Positions 35,345-47,955 of a stretch of 64,000 nt of DNA are shown here, piece by piece (positions within the stretch are counted from its first letter, which is position 1; each line of letters opens with the position of its first letter). A program made the translations under genes and the position numbers. Location of the stretch: the NCBI GenBank assembly GCA_031761405.1, contig JASEVX010000012.1, positions 27,451,217 to 27,515,216 of the forward strand, in the 5' to 3' direction. Under the pieces are notes generated by a model. That model was not told where the DNA came from and ran no database searches. It saw nothing but the letters and a program-made list of their open reading frames with translations. Source of the stretch: Serripes groenlandicus (taxonomy: Eukaryota; Mollusca; Bivalvia; Cardiida; Cardiidae).

Positions 35345-36680
35345 CACTTCATTCACTTACCCTATCATTTAATCACTTACCCATTCATTTAATCACTTCC
35401 CCTATTATTTAATCACTTACCCATTCATTTAATCACTTACCCTATCATTTAATCACTTACCCATTCATTTAATCACTTACCCTATCATTTAATCACTTAC
35501 CCATTCATTTAATCACTTACCCTATCATTTAATCACTTACCCATTCATTTAATCACTTACCCTATCATTTAATCACTTACCCATTCATTTAATCACTTAC
35601 CCTATCATTTAATCACTTACCCTATCATTTAATCACTTACCCATTCATTTAATCACTTACCCTATCATTTAATCACTTACCCATTCATTTAATCACTTAC
35701 CCATTCATTTAATCACTTACCAATTCATTTAATCACTTACCCATTCATTTAATCAATTACCCATTCATTTAATCGCTTACCCTATCATTTAATCGCTTAC
35801 CCATTCATTTAATCACTTACCCATTCATTTAATCACTTACCCATTCATTTAATCACTTACCCATTCATTTAATCACTTACCCATTCATTTAATCACTTAC
35901 CCTATCATTTAATCACTTACCCTATCATTTAATCACTTACCCATTCATTTAATCACTTACCCATTCATTTAATCACTTACCCTATCATTTAATCACTTAC
36001 CCATTCATTTAATCACTTACCCATTCATTTAATCACTTACCCTATCATTTAATCACTTACCCATTCATTTAATCACTTACCCATACATTTAATCACTTAC
36101 CCATTCATTTAATCACTTACCCATTCATTTAATCACTTACCCATACATTTAATCACTTACCCATTCATTTAATCACTAACCCTATCATTTAATCACTTAC
36201 CCATTCATTTAATCACTTACCCATTCATTTATTCACTTACCCATTCATTTAATCAATTACCCTATCATTTAATCACTTACCCATTCATTTAATCACTTTC
36301 CCATTCATTTAATCACTTACCCTATCATTTAATCACTTACCCATTCATTTAATCACTTACCCATTCATTTAATCACTTACCCTATCATTTAATCACTTAC
36401 CCATTCATTTAATCACTTACCCATTCATTTAATCACTTACCCTATCATTTAATCACTTACCCATTCATTTAATCACTTACCCATACATTTAATCACTTAC
36501 CCATTCATTTAATCACTTACCCATACATTTAATCACTTACCCATACATTTAATCACTTACCCATTCATTTAATCACTTACCCTATCATTTAATCACTTAC
36601 CCATTCATTTAATCACTTACCCATTCATTTAATCACTTACCCATTCATTTAATCACTTACCCATTCATTTAATCACTTAC
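35345..36680. repeat. 20-bp satellite, about 66 copies
   Basis: A regular array of 'ccattcatttaatcacttac', alternating with the variant 'cctatcatttaatcacttac'. The 20-bp period is exact over about 1.3 kb. It is absent from the equivalent place in copy 2 (about 49200), although the flanking ACTC-rich sequence is shared. Confidence 0.97.
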
Positions 36681-36713
36681 TCTTATCAACACACACTCAC
36701 ACATACTTAGGTA

Positions 36714-36967
36714 ATATCGAGGGCTTGGCGTGAAACAGTTGTAACTCAAATTGGTACTTTTTTAACAAGGTTAATCACCTTGCCATAAAGTCTTTATAAG
36801 CGTTAAATCATTTTTCTTGGTAAACAATGGAAATTTAGGTGCCATTGCTCGTTCTGAGCAATGGCACCTAAATTTGCATTGTTTACAAAGGGGTCAAAAT
36901 TGCACCTAAACCAGGGTTTTCAAAATAGGTTTTTAGTTACAACCGTTTCACGCCAAGCCCTCGATAT
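36714..36967. mobile_element. MITE with long inverted repeats
   Basis: 254 bp with termini ATATCGAGGGCTTGGCGTG and its complement (arms of nearly 30 bp). An inner palindrome is centred near 36857 ('gtgccattgctcgttctgag' and complement). It splits a SINE tail whose remainder is at 36968-37015, and copy 2 has that SINE end uninterrupted (about 49355-49400). Confidence 0.88.
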
Positions 36968-37298
36968 GACTGAACAATTGTTGAAAACGTCGTGAAGACC
37001 CAATCAATCAATCAATGAATCTATCAAAGTCTCTATGTATATTGTTTCCCAGCTGACTTCATTTCATTGATATTTATGACCGTCATTGCGATTTGGTGTT
37101 TCTGTACAGTATTGGATCGGATCACCTCGTCCATCGGCTAAGTCTCATCATAATCTACACAAGATGTCAGAATAAATTGCAAACCCTTGTGTAAGTACTA
37201 TTAGAACAGTGTAGATCTTGTCTTGGTCGGACTGTGTTGATGCACAAGCAAATCTGGTTCTACACTGTACCTTTTCACACGAAGTCTTTGTACATTTT

Positions 37299-37523
37299 AG
37301 CCGAATCATTAGAAAACCGACACTGTGGACTCTGCGTAACGTATCGACCTGGATTAGTCTAAGCATGTCGCACAGTGTAGCCGCTGCAGACATTTTTCGC
37401 CTCCTGTGGATTTTCTGTTTCAGGAATCATTACTCTATACCTCTATTCCCTGAGAATGCGCAGGCTGATCTGGGTCGATACATTACGGAGAGTCCATAAT
37501 GTTGGTTTACCTGTGGAACGGGT
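37299..37523. mobile_element. MITE C copy (GAGCCGTTCC termini)
   Basis: Diverged member of a palindromic family of about 250 bp. The complete form is at 63271-63522; other copies are at 44784-45042 and 49701-49961. Shared internal phrases are 'tctgtttcaggaatcattac' and 'gggtcgatacatta'. Confidence 0.7.
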
Positions 37524-38229
37524 TAAATGTTCCTTCAATAGGACTCATAGATGACTGAGATACGGGTTGTGTAGACGCAGATCAGACTTCACCAATTATA
37601 TACAGAAATAGTATCTAAAGTGTTCGTAACTGAGTTCAAACCTTTCCTATTTGCAGACGCATTTTCACGCATCATTTGACACAATGTCTTAAATTGTATT
37701 CAATATGTGTACATCAATCTTAAGATGTAAGTCTTCTGCTGCCGATTTGATGCATGTTGGAAAGGATTAATGCAGTGCAGACCAGTACAATTCTGAAGGC
37801 CGATCTTGATCTACAGTTTCGCAAATAACGTCGTGTGTATCGTCTCCATGTCGAAGTGGTTATATCCGCCGTGGCCGAGTGGTTAGCGTCGGGGATTTCG
37901 AACCGGACTATACAATACTTTGTTAACAATTCTAGTTTTCTATAAGGGGGTTGAACATGTATTATTTCCCCTTATAGCATTATCTATCCTGTATTCGTTT
38001 TTTAACTCTTTTTGGATGTATAGACTAATTCTGACACATTGATAGCAGACGACTTTAACAAATGCTGTGGGGAAAATGCTCATTGTGAGCCATGTCTCAT
38101 TTTCCCATTACAAATTATTTTGATTTCCACCCTTCATATTAAAGTAAAGTCTAAGGAAAACAGACATTTCGAAATGTTAACGTTATCCGGGATTTTTTGC
38201 ACCAGTTTTTTCAACATTATTTTTCTCAG

Positions 38230-38395
38230 ACAACTGGCTTCCTCTCTACATTAAGCCCATGTGTGGAAGTCGAGTGACGTTTCTCACATTTACTTTATTG
38301 TCAATTGTAGGAAATATTGAATGGTCGAACCGGGGTTTGAACTCACGATCTGATGGCCCTCGTCTCTACCGACTTAACTAACGACACACCCAATC
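38230..38395 (-). repeat. Degenerate tRNA-derived SINE fragment
   Basis: Minus-strand relative of the SINE at 38941-39231, with the phrases 'caactggcttcctctctaca' and 'ggggtttgaactcac'. The rest of 37680-38940 shows partial MITE A copies and no gene. Confidence 0.55.
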
Positions 38396-38940
38396 GATAT
38401 AAAATCGCTGCAAAAACCCTGTAACATTTTGTTTGAATGAAAAAGAAAACATAAATGGTACATTGTTAGTGTTGCATTCTGCGTTGTTTGTATTATGTGT
38501 GAATATAGAAACAAACGCATCTGCCTTTTTGTCGCCGACATCGAATACTGGACGATTCCAAGTGGCACACCAGAATAAAGTCAAATTGTTTATAATGACC
38601 GATGGAGGAAATTAAGTTGGAGGTTAAGCATCGCCTATTTATAGACACGCAATAGATTTTAGTTCTTGAAAATTATAACTAAATAAACCACTGAATTTGA
38701 ATCATTGCATAGATTTATTTCAGTAAAACGTTTTAAAGTGGAGCAGACAGGATTTATATCTTATGATGTTGGCCTATGTAAACTTTTTAGGGGGTAGAAA
38801 TGTCACCTTGATATAACTAAAATAATGTTGAAAACGGCGTAAAATTCCAATAAAAGATACCTATAGTACTGAAGGACCTACACATGTCGCTTATAGATAT
38901 AATATCGTAATACATGTATGTCTAGTCAGTTTAATAAGTA

Positions 38941-39231
38941 TTGATTGATTGATTGGGGTTTAACGCCGTTTTTAACAATTTCTTAGTCATATCACGGCGG
39001 CCAGTTCACCTACTCATGTGTTTCCTGTTTTTCTCACACCAGTACTTCACATAACAATATTCCCAAGCAACTGGCTGCTTTTCCACATAGACTTAGCCCA
39101 TTGGTGTAAGACGAATGACGCATGTCGCAATGACTTTTGTCAAACGTCGGAAAGAATGTTGGCCGAGCCGGGATTCGAACTCACAACCCCTGGATTGACA
39201 GCCCGCGTCGTTACCGACTGAGCTACCGGGA
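38941..39231 (-). repeat. tRNA-derived SINE, complete
   Basis: On the minus strand the head 'cccggtagctcagtcggtaa' with A- and B-box-like sequence and 'gagttcgaatcccggctcgg' resembles an Asn/Asp-type tRNA, followed by an unrelated body and a (CAAT)n tail. Relatives are at 41413-41652 (+), 41085-41383 (-) and 58655-59092 (-). It may belong to the V-SINE type known in bivalves; that is from memory. Confidence 0.8.
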
Positions 39232-39260
39232 CTATATTACTTTAGTATTACCTTTGACCG

Positions 39261-39427
39261 TCCCGGTGCTGGCACTACGGTCATGGTGGAGTGCCCTTGG
39301 GCAAGGCACATTTCTAGCCTAGTACTGGTTTGTTTACCCAGGGATCATGAATAAGTGAACTGTCGCCGTGATATAACTGAAATAATGTTGAAAGCGGCGT
39401 AAAACCCCAATAAATAAATAAATAAAT
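39261..39427 (+). repeat. SINE 3' part with (AATA)n tail
   Basis: Shares 'cgccgtgatataactgaaat' and 'gttgaaagcggcgtaaaacc' with other SINEs here, then ends in an AATA repeat. It lies head to head with the copy at 38941-39231. Beyond it, 39430-41080 has no recognisable feature. Confidence 0.7.
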
Positions 39428-41084
39428 TACCTTTGATCGTACCACATATCGCTTATAGATACACTATCGTAAAACATTTATGTCGAGGAAGATAAATACG
39501 TATACAAATAAAACGTTTACCCCATCGTGTTTATATGAGCAGCGGATCTGAAAATCAACTCTTTTGTTTCTACGAAAATGCAGACTCGGATCAAGCTGCT
39601 CGAGCGTTCAATTTCACCAGATCATTAAACGATTAGCAATTGTTCATCAAAGGTTATTGAACCTTCTACTTAATATTATGAAATAACCTTTTGGTTATAG
39701 GAACCAAGTTTGTAATGTCTGTGCTGAGCTGTCCAACAAGGTTCTATAATGTTTTCTGCTCTTCTGAAAATGTGTATCTTTATACTCCTAGAAATGGCTA
39801 TGGATTCTCTGGAGTTCAAATCTAGACACGTTTATTTAAATAATTCTGTATTGAAAGGGTTAATGTCTGCGGATAGAGGTCTTATTTATTTTGTTATTTT
39901 GTTTACCCTGTATTTGCCACGTCCATAGGTATGGAGAGGTCGTGGCCATACTCCCTCACACCTTACACTAATTGTTAGTAGATAGTAGATTAACATTAGT
40001 CTGCGGATAAAGATCTTATAAACAAAGGACACCGTATATATATTTCACGCGTTTCGTAGAAGAGAGTGAAATATTTGTCTTCGCGTAGCGTATACACAAG
40101 GGTAAATACGTAAGCGCTTGGGTGCACGGGTAGCAAGGTATTTGGCCGGAATTATGGCTATATATTGTTCGTGATGGCGGGAAATGGTCATTCTACCGGA
40201 CGAAAGCAAGCAATACATGTCAAATTTCCGATAGTTATTTCACGGTTAACATAACCAAATTGCATAGAATGAGGTCTAACATTCAAATCTGTCATTGGCA
40301 AACTGACACAGGTTTCCAGAGTTCTTCCATACAATGGTTTTTATCTCTGGTCGTTCCTGGGCGAGACGGATTTCCAAAAATACAAAATACTGCTTTATTT
40401 TGAAATTGAGAGGTTATATGTAAAACATAAATACGATAATTCAACTCGTATTACAAAAGGTCACATGTATATAAAATTCACTGTTTAAACTGCTTCTTTG
40501 TTCATTAAATAGACACGCGTCTGGTACTTGCATATGGGTGTTTGTTGTTTAATGTTTTATTTATACGGAAAGAGAAGACGGTAAATTATCAATAAGAGTC
40601 ACACTTGTCACTGATTTCAAAACGTCCAAATGTCGTATTTCCCATGGATGTGGTTCAGGTAAAATAGTTATTGATAATAGTTCGGTTCGAATTGAATGCT
40701 GGGCATTTGTCAACACTAGTGTAGCCTTAAAATGATTTACTTATCCTGATAAAAGCGTAGCATGTGTAATGCAGAAAACCCTAGCGTCTCGGGAAACACA
40801 AACTACCCTATTTAAGTATGTTGAAGACACGATCGGGGATCTAACCCTTGTCTCCAGCACTGGAGGCCTGATAATGATGACTCATGTTCAAGCATAAATA
40901 AAAAAACGAATTTACGTTATCTGCTATAAACAAAAATTAAACAACATTCGCATACTCTTCTCTGCACAAGTTTAAACGCCATTTCGAAACAGTGTATAAC
41001 AAGATAAGACTGCACATTCTAATAATGATCTTCAAAGTTCGCTTAGCACATTTTTTCCCATGCTTTCTCATACTAGTACTATAG

Positions 41085-41383
41085 AAAGACTTTTCCAGCA
41101 ACTGGCTGCTTTTCCACATAAACTGTTAACGCATTGGCTGAAGACGAATGACGCGTTTACAACAGTGCCTTTGTCAAACATCGTTAAAAATGTTGGTTAG
41201 CCAAGAGTATACCAACGTGGTTTAATTCGGTGTATAGCAAATTATATTAATTCAACAATTTATTTGTGCTTCTATTAAAACCTGAGCCCTTAACACGCAT
41301 CAATTAATGTTTGCTAATGTTAGAACTAACAGCCCCTGAATTAACAGTCCGCCTTGCTACCGACTGAGCTACAACTCGGTTAA
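41085..41383 (-). repeat. tRNA-derived SINE, interrupted copy
   Basis: Body phrase 'ccagcaactggctgcttttc' at the left and tRNA-like head 'cgactgagctacaactcgg' at the right, separated by about 110 bp of unrelated sequence near 41205-41330. Confidence 0.65.
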
Positions 41384-41412
41384 AACTTGGATGAACTCTT
41401 TAAAACTCAAAA

Positions 41413-41652
41413 GCCGAGCCCCGGTAGCTCAGTCGGTAGCGACGCGTGCTGTCAATTCAGGGGTTGTGAGTTCGAACCCCAGCTCGGCCAACATTCTTTC
41501 TGACGTTTGACAAAAGTCATAGTGAAAAGCGGTATTCGTCTTCCACCAATGGGCTATCAGTCTATGTCGAAAAGCAGCCATTTGCTTGGAAGAAATGTTG
41601 TATGAAGTATTGGCGTGAGGCGTTAGAGCCCAATCAATCAATCAATCAATTA
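41413..41652 (+). repeat. tRNA-derived SINE, shortened copy
   Basis: tRNA-like head 'ccggtagctcagtcggtagc' and 'gagttcgaaccccagctcgg', then the SINE body and a (CAAT)n tail at 41632-41651. The 3' body is shorter than in the copy at 38941. 41655-42160 shows no feature. Confidence 0.8.
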
Positions 41653-42212
41653 AAACTCAAATAATATATACAAGTTGTTGATATGAAGCATGAAAAGATA
41701 TTTACAAATTCTTTGAGTTGAAAACAAATTTGATCAAAGATTAAATTGATTGTTTGAACAACGTTAATCATCAGTTATGAGACTTATAAGACTATGGCTA
41801 TTGTGTACGTTGCTCTGTAATGGAAAACTCGGTCGAGATAAGGAAAAATGGATCTTAGAACGCAACTGTATTGTTGTAATATATGTCGAATTTGAGGAAA
41901 GCCAAGTTTTTCATCATCATATATTTGAGACGTACAAGTCGAAACTGGTTTGTCTTAGATCTCAAAACAGTGAATACATATGAGAGCCTTTTAAAAACAT
42001 AATATTCCCATAGAATGATTCACTGTCTGTCAACCTTTTAAGAAAAATCCTTTTATAACCGGCGCTCTTCGTAGACCATAAGTTAGGCAGTTGTTATCCA
42101 TGTAGATGAAGATCAGCCAGAGCATCCGAGCAATCTGATTTGGCTTTGCGCTGCTCACCAATTAGTCATAGAAGGTTTTACCAGACGTCTGTAAAACCGT
42201 ATCCATTAGAAT

Positions 42213-43103
42213 CCCAGTTACACAGACGGTCGGTCCCCAATCGGTCATTTTATTTTAAATTTACTCGCTGTTTTGATCGGTTGTCATGCGTGATTATTTC
42301 TGGTTTTCTGTGTAAACGGCCATCGGTGATGGACAAGTGTTCAATCAGTTATTTCATGGGTTGCTGGTAGGTGACCGAAAGCAACTCAAACGGGGTTGGA
42401 TCGGTGACAAGGATGTTTTCATCGATAAAAATGCTGAAATACTATCGTTTTTTATCGTTTGTAAATCGGGGCTAAATCGGGCGTAACGCTGATTAATCGG
42501 TGTTTGATAGCTAGTCATCAGTGGTTAAACACTTTCCGTCAGATATGGCCGGTGATCCATATTTGGTTATCTTTGTTCGATCGGCGATATCGGTGATTAA
42601 TAGCTTGCATATCTCGTGATATAGGTTGATGTCGGTTCTTTTATTAAAACAATATGTTTAAGTGATGAGAACCGAAGATTTGTTTGCAGCTGAGTTGACC
42701 GAATGGCCACTTACAAATTTAAACACAGATTGAATCCCTATTAACCACCGATCAAAACCGACGAAATCCCACATTTAAATTCTCATCTTTTTTCTATCGG
42801 TGGTAAGTATTAGTTGATCGGTTGCTTATCGGTGGCTCATCGGTGGCTCATCTGTGATATCGGTTGTAGACAGGTTGTCAATCGGCTATTTGTAAAAAAA
42901 ATCACCGATCGAGAATTTAAAAAATGTTTAAAAATCCCAATCGGTAATTTTTCACCGATAAAACTTATCTTTCTCCAATAGCAGTTGATAGGTGGAAAAC
43001 AGGTGACCAATAGGTGATATCGGTGTTAAATATGTTGTCATCGGTTCACTCCAAAAAAACTATCGATCAATCACCGATGGCTCTGTGTAAATGTGTAACT
43101 GGG
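42213..43103. mobile_element. Non-autonomous DNA transposon with CCCAGTTACACA ends
   Basis: 891 bp with perfect 12-bp terminal inverted repeats (CCCAGTTACACA / TGTGTAACTGGG) and imperfect extension. It interrupts a sequence that is continuous in copy 1 (around 28936), which confirms it as an insertion. The interior is densely filled with short 'atcggtga' / 'tcaccgat' motifs in both orientations. No coding region. No clear target-site duplication is visible, so the superfamily is unassigned. Confidence 0.85.
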
Positions 43104-44783
43104 CTGTTACCGTTGATACGCAGGTACGTGTCATGATTACACTGATGTTGGTTAACCTTTATCCTTTCACCTGCATTCATCAAATCCGCAGTAGACGACT
43201 TTGAAAACATCTAGGCAAAACATGCAAAATTAACGAAAAAGATCGAATGTTGATATCTTAGGTATTTTAACTTTCGCACAGACTTAGGAATATCCTTCTC
43301 TTATCATAAAACACAAACAAGCCGCCCATTGTGGAATATGCTGGTTTGTGTAACTAAGTTATGGAATCACATAATGGTACAATTTAGAAAGTACGGCTAC
43401 ACTTCTAAACATTTGAGTGCCATCTTGTGGCACATGACATACATATTGACGATGAAACTTCTTCCGAGGTTCTGTATGTGCCTGTTTCGTCACAGGTTGT
43501 ACATGAGACAGAAATGTCATTCATATAGATAACCTGTATAGAAGCTTATATGAGAATGTTTCCGAGGAAAAATGTATAAAACGAATATCTGGTAGTGGGT
43601 TAATATTTTATTATTCCGAGTAAATATCAAATACATTATAATGGTTCATGCCTCTGAAATGTCTAAGCTGAATTATATTTGTATATACATTTATTATTCC
43701 GAGTAGATATTATTATACTGGTGCATGTGTCTGTGATTTGTAAAATAAATGCCAGCGGGTTAAACTTACTTAGGGGCGTGACTTTGTGAAATTCGGCAGA
43801 GAAAGAATTAAACGTATTCAGTATATATCACCGATACATGCGAGGTCACGCCAATTAATGAGACTTCGTAATCTCTCTCAATTAAGATAATTAGTTTTTG
43901 GTTGTTTAATTAAATCCGGGATTAACATGGGCGCTTCACACTTCTTTGTTTGCGAAGTTTGTTATTATTTTGTCTTTGTTATTCAGCCGACCTTGAAACA
44001 GGTTTCAAAGAAATAATATAAAGGCGATTAAGAATGAACAATGCATTGGTAATTGTGGTGATTGACAATGTAATAAAGTCATTTATTAGTAAAGAAAGCT
44101 ACACATATTTTAGGCAGAATTAACAGTTTTATTAACACGTAGTTGTATTGTTTGCAGAAAACATAAAGTTAAGGGGAATTGTATTGACGAATTTTAATAA
44201 ATTGAATATATGCTGATTTATAGTTAGGACTGATTTATAATCATTGTCCTCTTCAACACCATTTATATTTATTCGTACTATAATGAAATAAACTTAAAAA
44301 TTAAAATATCTCTCAGCAAAACGGCGAGAAAAAGCTTATCTATTCAAAGGAATGTCACCGCGAATCCGCGGTGGTTTCAGCGCAATTCCGCGATGATCGG
44401 TTTTATTAACCCCCTGGGGCTTTCTTGTTTGCGTCCGCGATGGTAAAAAAAATAAATTGCGGTGATGGATGGAATTCCACCCTTCTGGGTGGACCAACAA
44501 ATTTGTCCGCGTTGAGATTTGTCCGCGGTGGCTCGCGGACGATGCGTTTTCCGCGTGAGCTGTACTGTACAGGGTTATTTTATCAGAACATTTCTTCAAC
44601 CTTTTGTGTTGACTCACAATGTAAGCTTTTAACACGTTACTCGCTTTACACTACTTTAAACAAAATGTGCTTATCACAAATTTACAACTTTCAACACGAA
44701 TTGCGAACAATGTAGGTCAAGATTAGTCTTCTAATCTGTGCTGTCTAATCTTGGTTTACATCGTTCGCTATTCAGAATCAATT

Positions 44784-45042
44784 TGAGCAGTCCCGCGAGA
44801 AAACCAACATTGTGGACTGTGTAAATTATGGTCAATGATCAGCATAAGCATGCCGCGCTGGCTTACCCATAGAGACACTTTTCGCCTCTTGTGGATTTTC
44901 TGTATCAGGATGCATTACTCTTTACCTCTTTCCCCCTGAGACGGAATGTGTCGGCCGGATCAGTCTGCGCGAATTGCGCAGGCTGATCCGGGTCGATATA
45001 TTACGCAGAGGCCATTATGTTGGTTTTCTCACGGAACGGCTC
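44784..45042. mobile_element. MITE C copy inside segmental copy 2
   Basis: Ends 'gagcagtcccgcgagaaaac' and 'gttttctcacggaacggctc' are imperfect inverted repeats, with 'gagacggaatgtgtcggccg' inside. Confidence 0.75.
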
Positions 45043-46266
45043 ATATGTTGAAAAGACTATACACTATTTTACAGGAACTTATTAAACAAATAATGATGAC
45101 GATGCCAGTGGTAGTAATACAGTGGGCAAAGAGTTAACGGTTTCCCCTATACTGTATTTTAGAGAAAATACTTTTTATAAAAATTAGAACGTTAAAAGTA
45201 ACATCTGAAAATTTCGAAGCATATTGCAAGGACGTTTATCAGACTGTTCTAAGATTCGGACGAATCAGGATTACGTTAATATTTCTAAATATATATATTC
45301 CCTTAGACAATGCACAATATGACGGGTGGAAATGAAACTAGTTGAAAACGGGAACAGGTGAAATTGCTCACATTCAGTATTTTAGCATGTCATCATCTGT
45401 TGTGAAGGCATGAAAGGGAGTCTATATCAGAACATTAGTTGTATGAATGTGTCCATAGTTCCATATATTGATCTATATTTGAGCATACACAGACTTAACA
45501 GGAAATTTGCGATCTGTGAATTACAATACAAGCTTGTACCTCTGCACATCTTATCATGGTATTCCTGTACGTATTTCCATTATCATAAATGTATTTAGGG
45601 GTGATTAATATAAAACCAAACAATGTCATACGAAAATCGAAGTTCGGTACATTGTGAGAAACAAAGTATAAGATCAGCCTATACACATTGTAAGACATTT
45701 CGTGGTCCTAAATAATCCGTTTTGTGAGTTTTTGTATTAATGTTGGTCTGAATGTAGGACGTTGATCAAACTATACTGAGACCCTGACGGTTATCGATTG
45801 CGTTATATGTTTCTAAATGTCGATATTTCTGTGACAAGGCTTAAATGTGACGGGTGAAAATCAAATTATTTTGTTTAAATGGTCAATGTTTTCGTTACCA
45901 TTCAAAATGATCATAGATGCTGGGGTAAAAAAGTAATAAGATTGCATTATAAAAGAAAAAAAATGAGTTCGAACGAAATATTTCCTGATGGCGTCTCCGT
46001 TACGGTATCACTTATCGATACGTAGATGTGATGCGTGATACATATATGTACTAGTAAAACTACAAAAGAATAGTTTTGTTAGAATTTGAATTTAGAAATA
46101 TATCAAAAGACGAAGAGTCTGATAATACATACTGTTGGTATGTATAGTACTGCTAACCCGTGTCTACACTGTACGCAGATACAACAATACCTCAAACCGC
46201 AAGATGCAGCTCACTTCTATGTCTCATATTTCACTACCAAAACACTGATTGTCTTGTTAAGATTTC

Positions 46267-47955
46267 TCATATGCTGAAAACACTTATTGGTTTATCAAAT
46301 TTCATTCCAACGTACAGTTTACGTTCTCTGTCACATATTGCAAGTGCCTCTGGACCTCGTATTTCGTACCTTGTACCATTGATCTCATCGTGCGGCTTTA
46401 AATCGGAAGTTAAAACGTGAATTGTGTTGTTCTCTCTGTCACTGACATAGACGAGACGATCAGGTGAGACAGCCACACCTCGAGGTTCCCACTCACGTCC
46501 GGGTTTGTATTCTCATTTCACTTCACCTTCAAAGGTCAGACAGGTCACGATGTTCTTATCCCCATCAGACACATATATCATTGTGTGGTCTGGGTGTACC
46601 GCAATGTAACACGAATTATAGAAGTTTCTTCCTATTTCTATAGGTAATGTCTTTATGACATCACCATTCATGTTCACAATACGAAGGTTATACGGGAGGA
46701 ACAGTGTACAGCCAATAAACAAGCCGTTTGTGTAGACGATTGCATGATATAGTCCAGTATTCTGTATTGTATTCTTAAGCACGAACTTGTCAGTAACAGA
46801 ATATATTTGTATGTTACCGGTATCTGTTGTTAAAGCTATCTCGTTTTCCCCAACTCTTGTTAACCCATTTATAATTGAAGCCTCGATGTGTGACATAACT
46901 TTTGTCGGCGTTTGTTTTGTATTAAAAATCGCAATACGTCCAGTGTGTCTCTTTAGTTGTTTGCAATGAATAGCAAATCGTTCTCGTGATAAAACAACAA
47001 TATCGTCAAAAGAATTGCTATCAATATCCAGTGTAAAACTCTTATGAAAACAGACTAACGACCCAATTGTTTCTGATTTATTTCGGATAAAACTCGTCAC
47101 ATTGTCAGATGGTTTAAATGTTAATTCTGGAATCGTGTTGTTTTTCTCCATGATGCCGATGTCTTTCTTGAGTTCACAGATTGTTTGCTCAAGTTGTTTG
47201 ATGTCAACAAACAATCGACATTTCTGTGCATTGTCTTCATTAGCTTTCATTTCATTTTCAATTTTCTTTAGTTTCTCTGCCATTATTTTGTTTTCCTTTA
47301 ATATTTCAGCAATCGTCTCTTGGTTTTCATCCCTTATCTTTGTCAATCTTGATGTAATCCCATTTTCAAGTATATCAAAGAAGGAATCAATCTCTTTCCG
47401 GAATTTTCGTATTTTTAAAAAAAGCGCTTCTGCATTCTTTTTAGCATCTTCCAGATTACGAGTTGCAGTATTCTGAATAAGGTTGGTATTCCTGACCATT
47501 GATTCAAGGGCTAATTTAAATGATTTATACTCATCGGTGTTAAATAAATCAGCAGAAAGGGTCGGTATATAGCCCACCTTGCACGTCCTATGTCCAAGTG
47601 TCACGCAGACAGTGCATCCGAATTTGTTATGATCCTCGCAGAAATAGTTCAGAATTTCATCTCCATGGACGCTGCATTTATCCGTGCATTCGTCTTTGAA
47701 CACCTTAACTGGCCTCGTTTGCGGCATTTGTTTGTTATCTAATAATTTGTGATGTCGCATTGATATCGGTGTCCGATGATGCTGAAAGCATGACTTGCAT
47801 AGGTGGTGGATACAATCGACACAATAGCCTTCAGCCTCATAATAATATCCGTCTCCTTTACAAGGGTCACAAAGCATACTGACACTTGATGTATCGTGTA
47901 GACTTGAAAGTCCTGCATCGTCAGAATACACGTCTTGAGGATCTGACACCTCCAT
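46267..47955 (-). pseudogene. Paralogue of the B-box/propeller gene with one premature stop
   Basis: The frame starts at 47955 (MEVSDPQDVYSDDAG) and runs 480 codons to TGA at 46513-46515. It then continues in the same frame to 46267, with EYKPGREWEPRG and VAVSPDRLVYVSDREN, so a single base change (GGA in copy 1, TGA here) is the only lesion. Full length would be about 562 codons. Both B-boxes and the coiled coil are nearly identical to copy 1; the start of the propeller is much more diverged. It is either a young pseudogene or an expressed protein lacking the last propeller part. Confidence 0.88.

Larger units (their letters stand above)
28886..37672. repeat. Segmental duplication, copy 1
   Basis: Matches 42165-50100 in the same orientation, with an offset of about 13.28 kb at the left boundary. 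Both begin at 'gtcatagaaggtttta' and both end near 'gcagacgcattttcacgcat'. Copy 1 holds the intact B-box gene. It has private insertions at about 31099-31650 and 35345-36967. Outside the gene, the non-coding parts 29208-31090 and 33430-35340 show no other gene. Confidence 0.92.

Noticed and set aside
35345..36680. CRISPR-like array
   Set aside because: Units are contiguous 20-bp repeats without unique spacers, in a eukaryotic genome: a satellite.
37861..37912. Ser/Leu tRNA-like 'gccgtggccgagtggttagc'
   Set aside because: Only the 5' part resembles a tRNA; no matching T arm or acceptor stem follows.
41415..41487. tRNA-Asn/Asp-like sequence
   Set aside because: It continues into a SINE body with a CAAT tail and has several close relatives in the window.
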